Shown here: in pieces, positions 48,383 through 60,339 of the stretch
Layout: the number at the start of each line of letters is the position of its first letter
How positions within the stretch are numbered: position 1 is the stretch's first letter
NCBI GenBank assembly: GCA_030762175.1
Contig: CM060840.1
Location: 43,654,001 to 43,718,000 of the forward strand
Source of the DNA: Metallyticus violacea
Lineage: Eukaryota; Arthropoda; Insecta; Mantodea; Metallyticidae
Length of the DNA stretch: 64,000 nucleotides
Reading direction: 5' to 3'
Notes under the pieces: model-generated
Seen by the model: only the letters and a program-made list of their open reading frames with translations
Told to the model about the DNA's origin: nothing
The model's database searches: none
Made by a program: the position numbers and the translations under genes

Positions 48383-51300
48383 ATATCCAACTTTTCCTCG
48401 TTCTTTATTTGATGACTGTCCTGACTAAGTGGATAGGTTTCTATAATGCTGAGCAATGGAGATCTCGGCAAATAAACTCTCGTGTAAATTTAGTTCAGCA
48501 CTCCTTGAAATTTGCAAATAGAAAAGAATATGAAGGCCTGTCACGTGAAATCCGGAGTGCCCAATCGCCAGTCGATAGGACGGTAATTACGTATTCAGTA
48601 GGCACCGTGCTATTTCTCGTGCACGCCAAGGGACTGTTCAAGTCAGAAAGAAATGGAATGACCAGCTCAGAATCTTATTCACACCTGTTGAGCATGCAGG
48701 AATAGACAATGCTAGAGGTCAGTTTACATGTGTACACGACTTGCAAGCATGCAGCCAATATTAGGTATGCCTGTTTGCACTACAAGACTTGGGATTCAAA
48801 AGGAAGCTGTGGATGCGAATCGTGAACGACAAAATATAGTGTTCACTGTAGGTGGCACTCCGTCCCATGTTCCACGAGTTATTTTATAGTGCAGTTTTCC
48901 GCTTATTCCTCTTTCCACTTTCTTCCTCATACTTTTGTCACCTACCATTCCTTCTTTGTTTACAAATAAAAAAATAGAAGAAAAAATAGTGCTAAAGTCG
49001 TGGACTGCTGCACGCCCGTTTTGGTTTTCTTTTGTGTGTAGGTCTTGCTCAAGCGTGTATAAATTACCATTTCAAATGCAGCGTCCCCTTCAATTCAATA
49101 TGGGTCTATTTCCTTTGTGTTTACAAATTTCCATGGAAAAGAAATACCGAAAATATAGACCTACTCGCCAAGGCCCATGCACAAAGGTTAACATGTGCTT
49201 AGAATGCTTCCTGCTTGTGAATATTACAGCAGGCTCTCCATGAACTGAATACATACAGTACCGGGGAAAGAGCGCTGAGGCGTTTCTGATAATGTTCCTT
49301 TGGTGCATGCAAAAGGCGGTTTTATGAAAAAGGTTCTAAAGCAAATTTGATCGCTGATGCAGTCTCCAGTCACTTACCAGTCAATTTTGGGTCAGTGTTA
49401 CTGCCCGATTTCCACAACAACAACTTCTTAAGCTTTATCATCCTACTTTTCTTGATTAGTCCATCGCTATGATGCCTTCTCATTTCCCTAACTTACCCCT
49501 TCCTCCCGGAGGTGCCTGGACCGAGGGAGTAGGTACAAACGTCCAGTCTTTGATCTAACGTTAACCTTATTATTAAAATTAATACATATGTTATAAAACC
49601 TTTTTTCTTTGCAAAATGTTCAAACAAAGATCATGTAATTTATAACCGCTCTTAATTATTATTCCTTAAGTGCTTCAATGTCCTCAGAGATGCTAATCAT
49701 AGGGTGCTTGGTCGCTTTGGTCTAAAGACACTTCATTTTACAAATTTCTTTTACTTTTGCTGGTTGTCTAACTGCATGGTGCCCACCTTCTGTTCATATT
49801 GGCACTTAGACGTTAGTAGTGGCATTATAGTATTGTAGGCACATATGCCTTGGGACGGGTCTTTATAAGATTGGTTTCAAGGTGCGCATGAATGGAGGGG
49901 GACGGTGGCACATGCGCAGACACGTGACACTATGAACTGCATCATTCAGCCTCTCCTTTTAGGCATGAAAACGAACGAACGAACGTGCCCCAGATCCGGT
50001 TGGCTATCGAAGTAGAGGATGTCAATTATCAATTAGTGTGTGTAAATAAGGATTGAATACATAAAACTTGTTACGAATTGCTTGGATATCTTCGTTTATA
50101 ACCTTATTTAGTTATTTAGGTCTTAATTATTTCCGTTTTTATTTGTTTCAGATGAGGGTGGTATAGATTGATAGAGATTAGGAGCAAAGCTTGGCCTCCC
50201 CCCCCCCTTGTGTAGTGCCAGTAAAATGATGTGATTTAGGAAATTAGTGAGCCTTCTTTTAAATTAATTAGATTCACGACATATTTACTGGAGGCGTTGG
50301 GTAGATTTATTTAGTTAGTGACAATGTGAACTTTGCTTAGTAAAAAGTCTCTCTCCTACCTTCAACCCTTTCATAAGTAATTTCAGTCTACGAAGAAGCT
50401 CATCAATATATGCACGAAACGTCGGCAATGCAACGTTACGAGTTGTGGTCTTCACCGGAGGACCTAACGACTCCGACTGGGGAAGCTTCCGCATACGTTG
50501 AATTAGCCTGTTCACATTTAATAAACACAAGAAATGCACCATCATTTCGCAGCCCATGCGGCACTTAAAATATTTGCAGTTCCTCTTAACCTTTTTTTTT
50601 TTTTTTTTTTTTTTGTCATTTCCCGATTGTTTGTACATCTGCCATGCTATAGGGGTCTTTTTGCACATCATCTTAACTAAAAAAAAAATTGCTTTGATGT
50701 TAGATCGCTTTGGACGTTAAAAAAGTCTATGCAATCATCGACTTGCTCATCTAAAGCACAAGAAATGACAATGAGGTCTCTGACCGCATAGCCAATACGC
50801 TACGAAAGGACCGGATGATAACAAAAGAGTCGAGTGAGCCGTATAAAAATGGTACAAAATTAGGTGTGGACGGAAGGAGGAGGAGGATAGGGTGTTGTTG
50901 AGCACGACGCGGAAAAAAATAGCGTGTCTAATGCAACTTAATGTGATGGGCACCTCACACGACTCCCGACCAGAGACCAGCGAAACGCTATGCACTGTCT
51001 GCACTATATGAAAATTACCTGGCTGTAGTTCTGTTATATGTAAAAAGAGTGCATGACCCTAGCTCCCCTGAATCCTATTTGCAGCTATCACCTCTCAGTA
51101 ACCGGTACCTTCTCTAAGTCCTTAGATGTTCCATTAATGTCATGACATATCTACGGCTCTCCCAATGAAGAAAAATGTCAAATAATGAAAATACTGACTA
51201 TAAAGAAAAGTTCCCAAACAGAAAAAAGGCATTCCAGTGAGCATTAATTCTTCCAGCGATGTACGAAAAAAATTCAAAATGCATCTAAACTTATTATTCC

Positions 51301-51630
51301 ATTACTTCTAATGCGTTAAAATGAAGTCAACCTTATTTGCAATACTGCCTTTTTGTACCCTCTACCTCATTCTCGTCATATATGTGCCCAGTGGTTGAAA
51401 GTAAGAGGGGGAAAAACAGCCCAGTCTCGAATCGGCCTGACATTTACACTCAGGTGGCATATTTCGAAGTTGTCTTTTGTGATACCTTTTTATTTACAAG
51501 TTTTCTTTTCATTTACAATCACATTACAGTATAAAATATTACAACATACTGGAATAGCGTTGCGGCATGTATAGCTTAAGTGATGCATTTATCTACACAT
51601 GTATAATATAACAGTCTTCTTTTGATTAGC
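48383..51630. other. no recognised feature
   Basis: Contains a T23 run at 50592-50614 and short frames of about 100 codons (48409-48705 +, 48935-49243 +, 50315-50671 -) that resemble no family; the last begins near the homopolymer. Confidence 0.4.
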
Positions 51631-51664
51631 TTAGGTTAGATTTGGTCAAGTTAGGTTAGGTTAG
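51631..51664 (+). repeat. short interstitial TTAGG repeats
   Basis: TTAGGTTAG at 51631-51639 and TTAGGTTAGGTTAG at 51651-51664 match the insect telomere unit TTAGG. They sit about 30 bp left of a SINE A fragment. Confidence 0.5.
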
Positions 51665-51696
51665 AAGAACTGAGGAATACCAACAACAAAGTAATA

Positions 51697-51763
51697 CCGC
51701 CTGTGGGGACTCAGTTGATAAAACGGGCGTTACACACTATTAATAAAATAAAATAAAATAAAA
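51697..51763 (+). mobile_element. SINE family A, 3'-end fragment
   Basis: CCGCCTGTGGGGACTCAGTT then AAAACGGGCGTTACACACTATT matches the last 50 bp of the 56.8-kb copy, followed by an (AAAAT)n tail. Confidence 0.75.
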
Positions 51764-52312
51764 CATAATATCCTAACCGCAAAGCACACAGAAAAACAAT
51801 GAAAGGGTCCAAACATTAAACCACGAATGTCCACGCAGAGTCAAATTCGAGTTATAATATGCCCGCAAAGTACAGCAGCGAACGATTGCAGTAAGTTATC
51901 CTCAACTTAGAAATGAAGCGATTAGGGTTACAAACCTTTAGTTTGACTTAGCATTCGCAACTACTACACTTAACAGACAAAGAACAACGGTGTGTATGTG
52001 CGCGCGCGAGCGGTACAATGTAATTCTATCTGGCTATTTTTCCCCAACTGTAACCGAGTGCTTGCTAGATTTAGAGCACCCCCTTTTTTAACAGGGTAGG
52101 TGAAAAGTTTTCAATTTTTTTTTCCTTTTCTTTTCATAGGCATACTGACGGAAAGATGGAAGAAACCTAACCTACATTACTTTAACGATAATGAGAATAA
52201 TGCAATAAAAAACTTCAAAATTCAAATATCACAGGCTACAATGAGCCAAATTGCTTGGTAGATCAATATTTGATTCCAATACGGTTCAACAATACGTGGA
52301 AATAGTTATTTT

Positions 52313-52569
52313 ACACTAGCCGTGTATAGGATATAGTTGGACAGTAAGAAGCAGACTTGAAAAATTCAGGTCACAGGCGGAATTCCAGCCACAGATCTTC
52401 AGCCTTCCGTGCACACGCACTAACCAACAAAGGAGGGGGACACGGTAGCTCAGTTGGTACAGCGTCAGCCCGGAAGGCTGAAGGTACATGGTTTCGAATT
52501 CCGGCCGAGACACGAATTCTTCTAGTCTAATTTTTAATTTCCAGCGTATGTCCTACACACGGTTAGTGT
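52313..52569. mobile_element. head-to-head pair of tRNA-SINEs forming a large inverted repeat
   Basis: The right arm (52441-52569, +) starts ACGGTAGCTCAGTTGGTACA (A-box TAGCTCAGTTGG), has GGAAGGCTGAAGGT and a B-box-like GGTTTCGAATTCC, and ends CCTACACACGGTTAGTGT. The left arm (52313-52425, -) read on the minus strand gives TTGGTTAGTGCGTGTGCACG, GGAAGGCTGAAGATC, GGAATTCC and TCCTATACACGGCTAGTGT, the same element with substitutions. The two arms face each other with only about 15 bp between. It is a tRNA-headed SINE of a type other than A, B or D. Confidence 0.75.
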
Positions 52570-53169
52570 GAACAATTCCCAGGAAGAAAAATTATTATAA
52601 ACTTAACAAAATGATGGTGCAAGATTTTTTAACAATAAATAACTCGAGAGATGTTTCCAAATACTCGAACATTGTGGGATTCAGTATCGAATGAAAACAG
52701 GACACTTAGTACAACTAGCACAGTCATTTCTTATGATCATTAAACAAGTCGATACCACGAGGAGGGTATGCTAGGAGCCGTAACCAGCTATTAAGGTCCA
52801 AAAGCTGCAGTGGATGAACTAATATTCTCCAAAGATTCCCTCCCTCTCTCTCTCTTCCAAGATGGGAATCTTTATCACCCTGAGAAACATCTTAATTAGA
52901 CGAACGCGCTATTTACTTTGCTCGTTCAGTAAGTCCAGATGTATGTTTGCCCCTTTATCTTTTGTAATTATGTACCTCTGAGCGAAGAGTGCTCCGTGGC
53001 TTCTGCCACGCCTTCCTCTTAGTCCCTATTTCATTCTTCAGGTGATCTTTCCATTCTCACATACTTTAGTATTATACATTACAGCCAACCTTTTCAAAAC
53101 CTTTTATGCCCAATTTTCAAGCTTTATAATGCAGCTTCGGTTGGGCTCTGTTCCTAAAAAGTATGGCCC

Positions 53170-54142
53170 AATACATTACAAGTGTATGAACTTGTACTTA
53201 TTAGTAAAATTCTGTTCCATAAAGGTTTCCGCTACGCTTGTACTTTACAACTCCACACTTACAAGTGATTTTTCGTTGTTTTGTTCAACAGAAGTATTAG
53301 TATTAGTCGGGCAGTAGTAATTTGTTTAATTTCTCTACAAGTGTAGCAATATTGGTAACTTCAAATACTAGCACATCTATTATCTTTTTAATGATTTTGG
53401 GAGGCGTATGACCCAAATGTGCTTAGCATTAGCGAAAGTGATGATAATGATAAATAGAAATATGCATAAAGAAAAAATAATTCGGTATTTGTATACAATG
53501 ATAAAGTTAGATTAAGTGCAATTAAAATAAGGCTTATGACATGTTACCATTTGCTGTTTAAAATGCCTATTTCAGACCAGCTTCTTAGTTAATTTATTTT
53601 TAAGATTCTTGCTGCTTGTCGTGATAATTTCTTTTCAGTTTTCATTTTCTTTTAAAATAATCTCTTTTGACACAACTTTCCCATTTTTTTGCTTATAATA
53701 ACGTAATTGTCAAGTGTAAATAAATATAAATGACCAAATGGAATAATAAAATAAATAACCAGTAAGGTCGATTTTTCTGCCATCTCTCGATGATTGAAAT
53801 CGTTACTCTAAATGCACATGGGACCGTCGTCTCAAAGTGGATTATTACGCTTGAATATCGAAAAGGGCATATTAAAGTATTATATCTGACAAAAAAATAC
53901 AACACCCGTTTAGTAGGAATGACAATACTCCGCTCTGTACATTAAAAATTCCTAAGGAGTGGACATAATCTAACCGAGGAATGGCGACGTATAACAAGCA
54001 GCTGTTCCTCCATATTACTCTTATTTGACGTCACTTGTAACTTTTTACTAAGCGTTTTACAAGCGTTGCACTTCTTTCATGGAAAAGAAAGTTACAAGAC
54101 AATAGTTTACAAGGACTTGTTCTAATACACTTGTAATGTATT
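53170..54142. mobile_element. candidate DNA element with 18-bp inverted ends and TTACAAGT-rich termini
   Basis: AATACATTACAAGTGTAT (53170-53187) is the exact reverse complement of 54125-54142. Near both ends TTACAAG/CTTGTAA-type words are clustered: at 53177, 53210s and 53260s, 53335 (CTACAAGTGTAG), 54033, 54057, 54090, 54108 and 54131. A local hairpin (CTTGTAACTTT 54034-54044 with 54088-54098) adds to it. Inverted ends plus subterminal repeats suggest a non-autonomous transposon. There is no target duplication and no coding remnant. Confidence 0.4.
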
Positions 54143-55423
54143 AGATAATACTTTGTGCAAAGGACCCTGGTCTCAAGTGTTTAATTTTTTGATAAAATAT
54201 TTCAAAAGCGCATGGCATAAACAACAATGCGGTTTTCAGTGAATTTCTCAGCTATGTATCCTAAAATATTGTTCTGATATTATAGTCAGGTAACTAGTAA
54301 TAAAAGGTTGTGTCACAGTATGGGTGATTAAAATGCGTGTACTAATTCTGTAACTTTAATGTGCTATTTTCTAATTTCTAATTACCGTTGGAACGCTGTA
54401 ATTTATTTTTCAAATATATTCTTTTCCATTTCGTCCTGCCGATATATGAAAGCTTTCATGAGTATTATAAACAAAAGAAATAAGCACTTAAACAAAGTGC
54501 ACATGTTTACTTTCGTTCCATTGAGTGCAGCAAATGCTGTCGTTAGATTACTTTTTCTTTCCAGTAGTGCCACGAGGTGCATGAAAAAAAAAAAAAAGAT
54601 TTGCTTTTTATGATCGAGAAAGCTCTTTCAGCCACAACTGAAACAAATGAAGCATGCCACAGAAACATTAATCTTAATGGATTTATGTGCACAGTAGACT
54701 TTTAAGAGTTTTGCAGACACATTGATCTACTTCAATATAAAGCTAATAAAAGTTATTTGAAAATAAAGCTGCAAGAAGTAACAATGCTATAAATCTTCGA
54801 CTGTAATTGGTACACTGTTAAAAGACTGAGAGGATCGCGTTCATAGAATCGTGATTTTCTCGACTTATGCGAGAACATATCCAGACGGATGAAACAGCTG
54901 TGATGCATAAAATGGTACAATTGAATGACAAGTGTTAAATGTCATCAACTAGATTAACCTTGTGGTCTGTTCCGAGTTCCGGAGAACATATTTTTCCCTC
55001 TTGTTCTGGGTCTGTCCTAGCGAAATTATTGAGGGTCGGCTGAGCACAGCTGCCTACTAGAAGTCAGTCGTCAAGGTCTATAATGCATGTACAGGTTGCA
55101 GTTTGTAGTTGCGTTAAGTGCGGCTGATTGGTTAGTGTGTTCCATGGTGCTTTTAATAATGTAAATAATAGCTAAATTGTTCTTAATTAGTTATGCTACT
55201 ACATAAATATAAAAGAATACTATACAGGGCGATTCAGAAGCCGTGTGCCATACGATAATTACGTTATTAGTGTAGGTATGAAAAAGGACGGGGGGAAATT
55301 ATTGGAAATGCGTAGTTTTAAATCAGTTGCCTTAACCGTTCGGGTGTGCCGTCAATAGTGTGATAACTAATTTGAAAATTTCCTCCATTAAAGTGCATGA
55401 AGCATTTAAGAACGTGGCATTAC
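54143..55423. other. no recognised feature
   Basis: AT-rich; a line at 55225 (CAGGGCGATTCAGAAGCCGT) resembles a transposon terminus without a found partner. Confidence 0.45.
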
Positions 55424-55653
55424 GAAGTTGGAAGGCAATATTTTGAATTTTTGACTTTTTTCAAAGAAGAATATACATTGAATGTCCAACCTTTTTAATT
55501 ATGTGATATAATTTTCATTATGATACGTAGATTAGAAGTACTTTTTTTTAAATATTTGAAATATTTAAATATTTCTGTGTAAAATTTTGATTTTGACACT
55601 ATCCATTTCAACATTATACAGCTTTCGAAAAAAATTGAGTTAGAAGATTCTGA
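55424..55653 (+). repeat. dispersed repeat, copy 2 (pairs with 47361-47577)
   Basis: See copy 1. This copy carries an insertion of TATTTGAAATATTTAAATAT-type sequence near 55550. Confidence 0.7.
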
Positions 55654-56826
55654 TATAAACGAAATTAAGAACAAATTATGCAATTTGCATTCTAACTTCC
55701 TGGGTGGTTCGAGGAAATATGCATTTTAATCGTGCAGAAACATTTAAATGTTATGCACTCTGTTATTTCTAGGTTTGGTTATTCCAATAATATAATATCT
55801 GGGGTATAGCTGGTCTTAATTAGCTCGGACAATCGACGTTTTATTGCTTCATGATTTATCGTTTTGCACAGCTCGCTCGCCGAAGAGCAACATCGCATTG
55901 CTCGTGTTCCTTGGCTAAATCTGAGCATTTGCCTGCTCAATAAAAGACAGTGTATGTATATAACCTGCTGTAAGTTGGCACAAGTTGGGTAACGACTTAT
56001 TCCTTGCTCTAGGAAATTAGACTGCAATTAGAACAGGATAATTTTCTCAAATAATTTATATGCATGGGTTTTTTATTTTTATTTCTTTCGTTGCATAAGC
56101 TATAGAATAAAAATAAGTGCTGTACACTTTCTACCTAAGTAGGAGTTCAAAATGTAGAAGCCCTGGGATTCTTTGCATTGTCAAAATGGCAAATTTGCTG
56201 AATTTCTGTCTATAGTGCTCATAACGCAAAGGGCATGTGTTCACAGTGGTAACTGTGATTCCTTATACAGCCTCTTGTCAGTTTTCGCATGTTCTTCATT
56301 ATCAAAGTGTCGTTTTTATCTCCATCTCCAGCTACAGCCAATAAAAGCAATAGCATAAATAAGGATACTAGAAGTATATGGGTGTATTGTTGAAGTGATT
56401 CCTCTGAACTTCCCGCCTAAAGCAATTGGAACTAAAAGTAAACTGCCATGTGCTTACCGAGGAGAAACTTGACAAATTGGAGAAAGACCAAGAAATCTTT
56501 GCAAAGGTTTGCACCTGAAACAGCAATTTCGCATGGAATGCCACTAAACGTTTTTAAAAAAGCCTGTAAGATACTTAACTGTTGTTCAGAAATTGCAGCC
56601 ACGTTCATAATGTGGAGTAAATTCCTGCACCCGGACTTTGCACAATGTCAAGAATTACTATTGGCATATATTTATTTTTGTTCACGGATATATCAGTATG
56701 GTTCCATTTAAATAGACATGCAGCGAGATACTGGAGTACAGAAACCCCGATCCTTTAATTGCATGACCAAAAAATATAGGACCTATAGGATCTATACTTT
56801 ATGAATGTAAACATGCAATTTTTTCG
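55654..56826. other. no recognised feature
   Basis: AT-rich; open frames of 60-90 codons without family resemblance. Confidence 0.45.
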
Positions 56827-57077
56827 ACGCGGACTCGTAAGCGGGAGGTCTGGGGTTCGAATCCCGCCAGGACCGTCCTCCCTGACGGGTTTTTTCCAAG
56901 TTTTCCTCAGTCCTCATAACTGGCAAATGCCGGGAAGGTACCCTAAACTTAGGCCTGGAACGCTTCCTTCCTTGAAATATATCCTTTCCCAATATATCAT
57001 TTCATCTCATTTATCATCAGTGTCAGCGCCTGTGGTCCTCAGTAGTGAAAACAGGCGTTAAACACTATTCAAAAAAA
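56827..57077 (+). mobile_element. tRNA-derived SINE, family A, 5'-truncated
   Basis: It starts inside the tRNA-like head at GCGGACTCGTAAGCGGGAGG, has a perfect B-box GGTTCGAATCC (56854-56864), the full body, and the end GAAAACAGGCGTTAAACACT then ATTC plus A7. The first about 30 bp, including the A-box, are missing. Confidence 0.92.
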
Positions 57078-57211
57078 TTTCCAGCAAGACTCCGCCATAG
57101 CGCTTACAGCTAATCTCTTCCTAGCTTTAAATGAAAATTTTGATAATGGTATGATTAGAAGGGATTATGAACAGCGCAATATTCAGAGTTTACCCAATGA
57201 GATTTCCATTT

Positions 57212-58205
57212 GTTTGTTTGTTTACCCTGGCAAGAATTAAGCCATGCAAGAATGGGGCCTTGTCTGCCCCTATACCAGGCGGAACAAAAAACAAAAATAC
57301 ACATATAATATACATAGTTATATAAAATACATAAAAAAGCCAAATTAAAAATATGTCTTGCATGCAAATATTGCATATTTTAATATAGTTAGAAAGCTGA
57401 TAGTGTTGGAATCTCACTTATTCTTTAATAATTTTTTCTCGAGGACAAGGTTGAAGGAAGGAGAAGAAGACAAGGAAGAAGAAGAGAGCAACTAATCGTT
57501 GTGATTCTTAGAGTTGAAGACATGACAATTTAATTACGTTTAAATTGTTTTATTGCCCAACAATCTCTGACCTCAATAGGGAGGGAGTTCCAGATTCAGG
57601 GAACCGACACGCTGAATAAGATTGAGTAGAAACACGTTCCCTGACGAGGAATAGACAGTAAAGCCCATGCTTCTGGTTCGAGGTAGGGGCATGCATGTGA
57701 AGCGAGAAACGATATATTGAGGGGTGAAGGTACGGAGGAGCGAAAGGAAATGCAGAGTTCTACATTCTTTTAGAGGTAGTCACGACAGTTGATTGTGTAG
57801 AGGTGTCACCTGATCTACGCGGTCGAAAACGAAACCAACACAGACATTACGAAAGCGTTCTAATCTGCCGATCAGCCCGGTATTCACGTTAAGAGTCCAA
57901 GATAACACAATAATCAAAGTGAGGCATGAAGAGCGCTCGAATGAGAGGTAGAGGGTAAATTTCAAAAATAAAGTGTATCGGAATATCCTGCATGCGTTGG
58001 AAGAACTGAAACGCAATGTAAGAGGAGAAAGTATGCAACATCAGAAGGAGGACTAATGCATGTGAATGTAAATTTTTTAAAAGACGTGAGTGATGGGTGG
58101 TGGACCAAGGATATCGTTTACAACGTACGTAGCTAATTATTGTAATTGTAATTTCCCTGAGAGATCCATGAGCTTGAATTGAGGGATTAAGCATCCCACT
58201 CAATC
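57212..58205 (-). pseudogene. non-LTR retrotransposon (LINE), C-terminal reverse transcriptase region and 3' end
   Basis: Minus-strand blocks are LNPSIQAHGSLREITITIIS (about 58190), LIRALFMPHFDYCVILDS (about 57950-57895), then in another frame GLIGRLERFRNVCVGFVFDR then VDQVTPLHNQLSRLPLKECR (57870-57760). They match the thumb and downstream part of LINE ORF2 (consensus LILPLFDYCD, LQRLQNSCVRFVF, HVTPYYRRLGWLP). Frameshifts and stops follow. The 3' UTR ends in GGCTTAATTCTTGCCAGGGT then AAACAAACAAACAAA (about 57245-57212), the short tandem tail typical of insect CR1/Jockey-like LINEs. The endonuclease and catalytic RT motifs are absent, so this is a dead 5'-truncated copy. The clade is uncertain. 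Confidence 0.8.
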
Positions 58206-59660
58206 GGCTGAGAGCGTGCTTCCAGTCGCTATGCCTGCCGCTCTCTCACGGAATGAGCGTCCATTTGAAACTACTGTAATACCCCTATTACAAAAGTAAG
58301 GAAATTGTAATTAATTCTGGTTTGAATTTTATATATCCACGTGTGTACTGAACTTATAATGGAGAAAGACTGAACATACAATATTTACTGGTTTATTTAC
58401 AATTATATATGTTATAATACAACATATATCAATACAACGTAACGATATATTTCAACCAAATTAAATACATTTTAATCTAATTAGGTGTATTGTAAATCAA
58501 AAAGACATATAATATTGCTTTCTAACGGGGAAAAAATAGTCCAGAGAACAATTTAACTTAAAAAATAAAACAATGTACGGTGTGTTAAAACGAGGGGTAT
58601 GCTGGTGGTACTCTTTAGGGAGAAGGGAAACGCGAAAAATTAATGAAACAAGCTTAGGTTTCATGAGAAACGCATTTCAGGAAAGGGGGAGGCAGAGAAA
58701 GCTTTAAGAAGACAGGTAAATCTTTTCACTAAGGATTGTTGGACGTATAAGGTAAAGATGGATAGCTCAAAGACATAAAATGCCAAAAAACCGTTAAGAC
58801 ACTATAAGTTTTTACATGAGCGCTAAAACTTTCATGCTACGCTATCTATTTGATAGAGCTAAGTGAAGCAAGGCCATAAACCGGCAACCACAAGAAGTCA
58901 TTAAAAGAGCAGCAAATCCTAATGTGGTAATGTGGGGGAAATTACTTAAAAGGGCTTTAATGGCGTTCAACAACAGCGTAAAATTAATCACCATAAAGAG
59001 ACCCTATGCAACTCGATCTTCAGTTTTAACGGCTCGTTACACTATGCTGGTGTAGGTCAAAACTGGTTCCTCTAACGCCCAACGTGCGACTTTCATGGAA
59101 GTCTGTGCAGCAATGAACCGCGACGAAGCATACGAGCAGTGCGTTTCATTTGGCAGCATGCAGCTCCATTACGATGCTTCGTGTGGAATTCATGGTTTTC
59201 AGAAGGAAGGTAGACGTCCAATACAGAATGTGTGGTATCATAATAGCAACGATTTGCCATTGAGAATCGTGTTTTCCTTTCCTTGCTTGGCTTAGCACCG
59301 AGGTCGTTCACGCCACTTCCCCAGTTCTGCTACAAAAACCACTGCGCTCATGGGAGACGCTATAGACAACAGGGAGATCTGACCCTGGTTTCAGTTCTAC
59401 GAACTGTTCAGTCTTACTAATTCATATAACAAATCCCTATATATTTAGTTTATTCTGAAATTTAAAGAAAGCTACAAAGCAAGTGTTATCCAAATAACAT
59501 TAAATGTAGAGATGTACAATGAATTAGGAGCAAACAACAAAATTGCTGGAAAATTAAAAGGGCAATTCGCTCTTAGGATGACATTACATACAGTTAAAAA
59601 CTTCCTGGGAAAGGAAAATTTAATTTAGAATTATAAAAGGCCGGTTTAACGTTTGATTTT
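58206..59660. other. no recognised feature
   Basis: Moderately AT-rich. Overlapping frames of 60-70 codons on both strands at 59093-59311 are unlike known families. Confidence 0.45.
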
Positions 59661-60060
59661 GAGAAATATAATTACATGATAATAGGAGGAGAAAAACAAA
59701 ATCTAATAATTGAAAATAACGGAGTGATTAAATATAGTGACAAATACAAATATTTACGTGTTATAAATACTTATAATGGGAAAAACTATAAAAATAGTAG
59801 AGAACGCACAAAGAAAGGAAAATTTGCACAATCCACTCTTAATCCTTTATTATGGGATATACATATTATTAAAGGAAAAAAACACCAAATTTATAAATCG
59901 ACTGTTAGAAGCACAGCTTTATATGGCGCAAAAACTTGGCAATGGAATGGAAGATGGAAACGAGGAAGGCCACAGACAACATGGAATGAAGGGCATTCAA
60001 GAACAAACGGAGAACAGACACCTAAAAGAAGGACAATGGCTGGACCGAGCGGAATAGTTT
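59661..60060 (+). pseudogene. non-LTR retrotransposon reverse transcriptase, C-terminal region with internal deletion
   Basis: The plus frame reads YMIIGGEKQNLIIENNGVIK, YSDKYKYLRVINTYNG, FAQSTLNPLLWDIHI and KKHQIYKSTVRSTALYGAKT then W. This is the post-catalytic part of LINE ORF2 (consensus EYKYLGV, LN-LLWDK-I, K-IY-TIV-SI-TYGAE-W). Right after KTW the frame jumps into WKRGRPQTTWNEG and then, one frame on, GIQEQTENRHLKEGQWLDRA, the far C-terminus (KRGRPR-TW-EGI, W-DR--WR). About 80-100 residues in between are deleted. It is a different LINE type from the 57-kb copy and on the opposite strand. The YADD catalytic box is not present. Confidence 0.82.
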
Positions 60061-60339
60061 TCAGTAGTTTATAGTTAATGTGAACATTTTTGTATTTTGT
60101 AATTGCCTGTCAAAAGATGTTGATAATTGTAAAACTAACATAAAAATGATAATAATAACAATAATAAATAAAAGAAATATGAATATAAAAATCTTCCATA
60201 TCAGGCAGGCTACCAGGTTCCCAAATGGAATTTTCTGTGAGAAGCTGTGGTCACCGCATTATTATGTAGACGGTTAAAGAAAACTACTCAACCACTAAGA
60301 ATTTGACGGCAAATGCGTTAGACTTCACTACAGTCACTT

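Noticed and set aside
50315..50671. 118-codon minus-strand frame with a lysine run
   Set aside because: The lysines come from the T23 tract; no recognisable domain.
55225..55250. Possible transposon terminus CAGGGCGATTCAGAAGCCGT
   Set aside because: No matching inverted copy was found within several kb, so element boundaries cannot be set.
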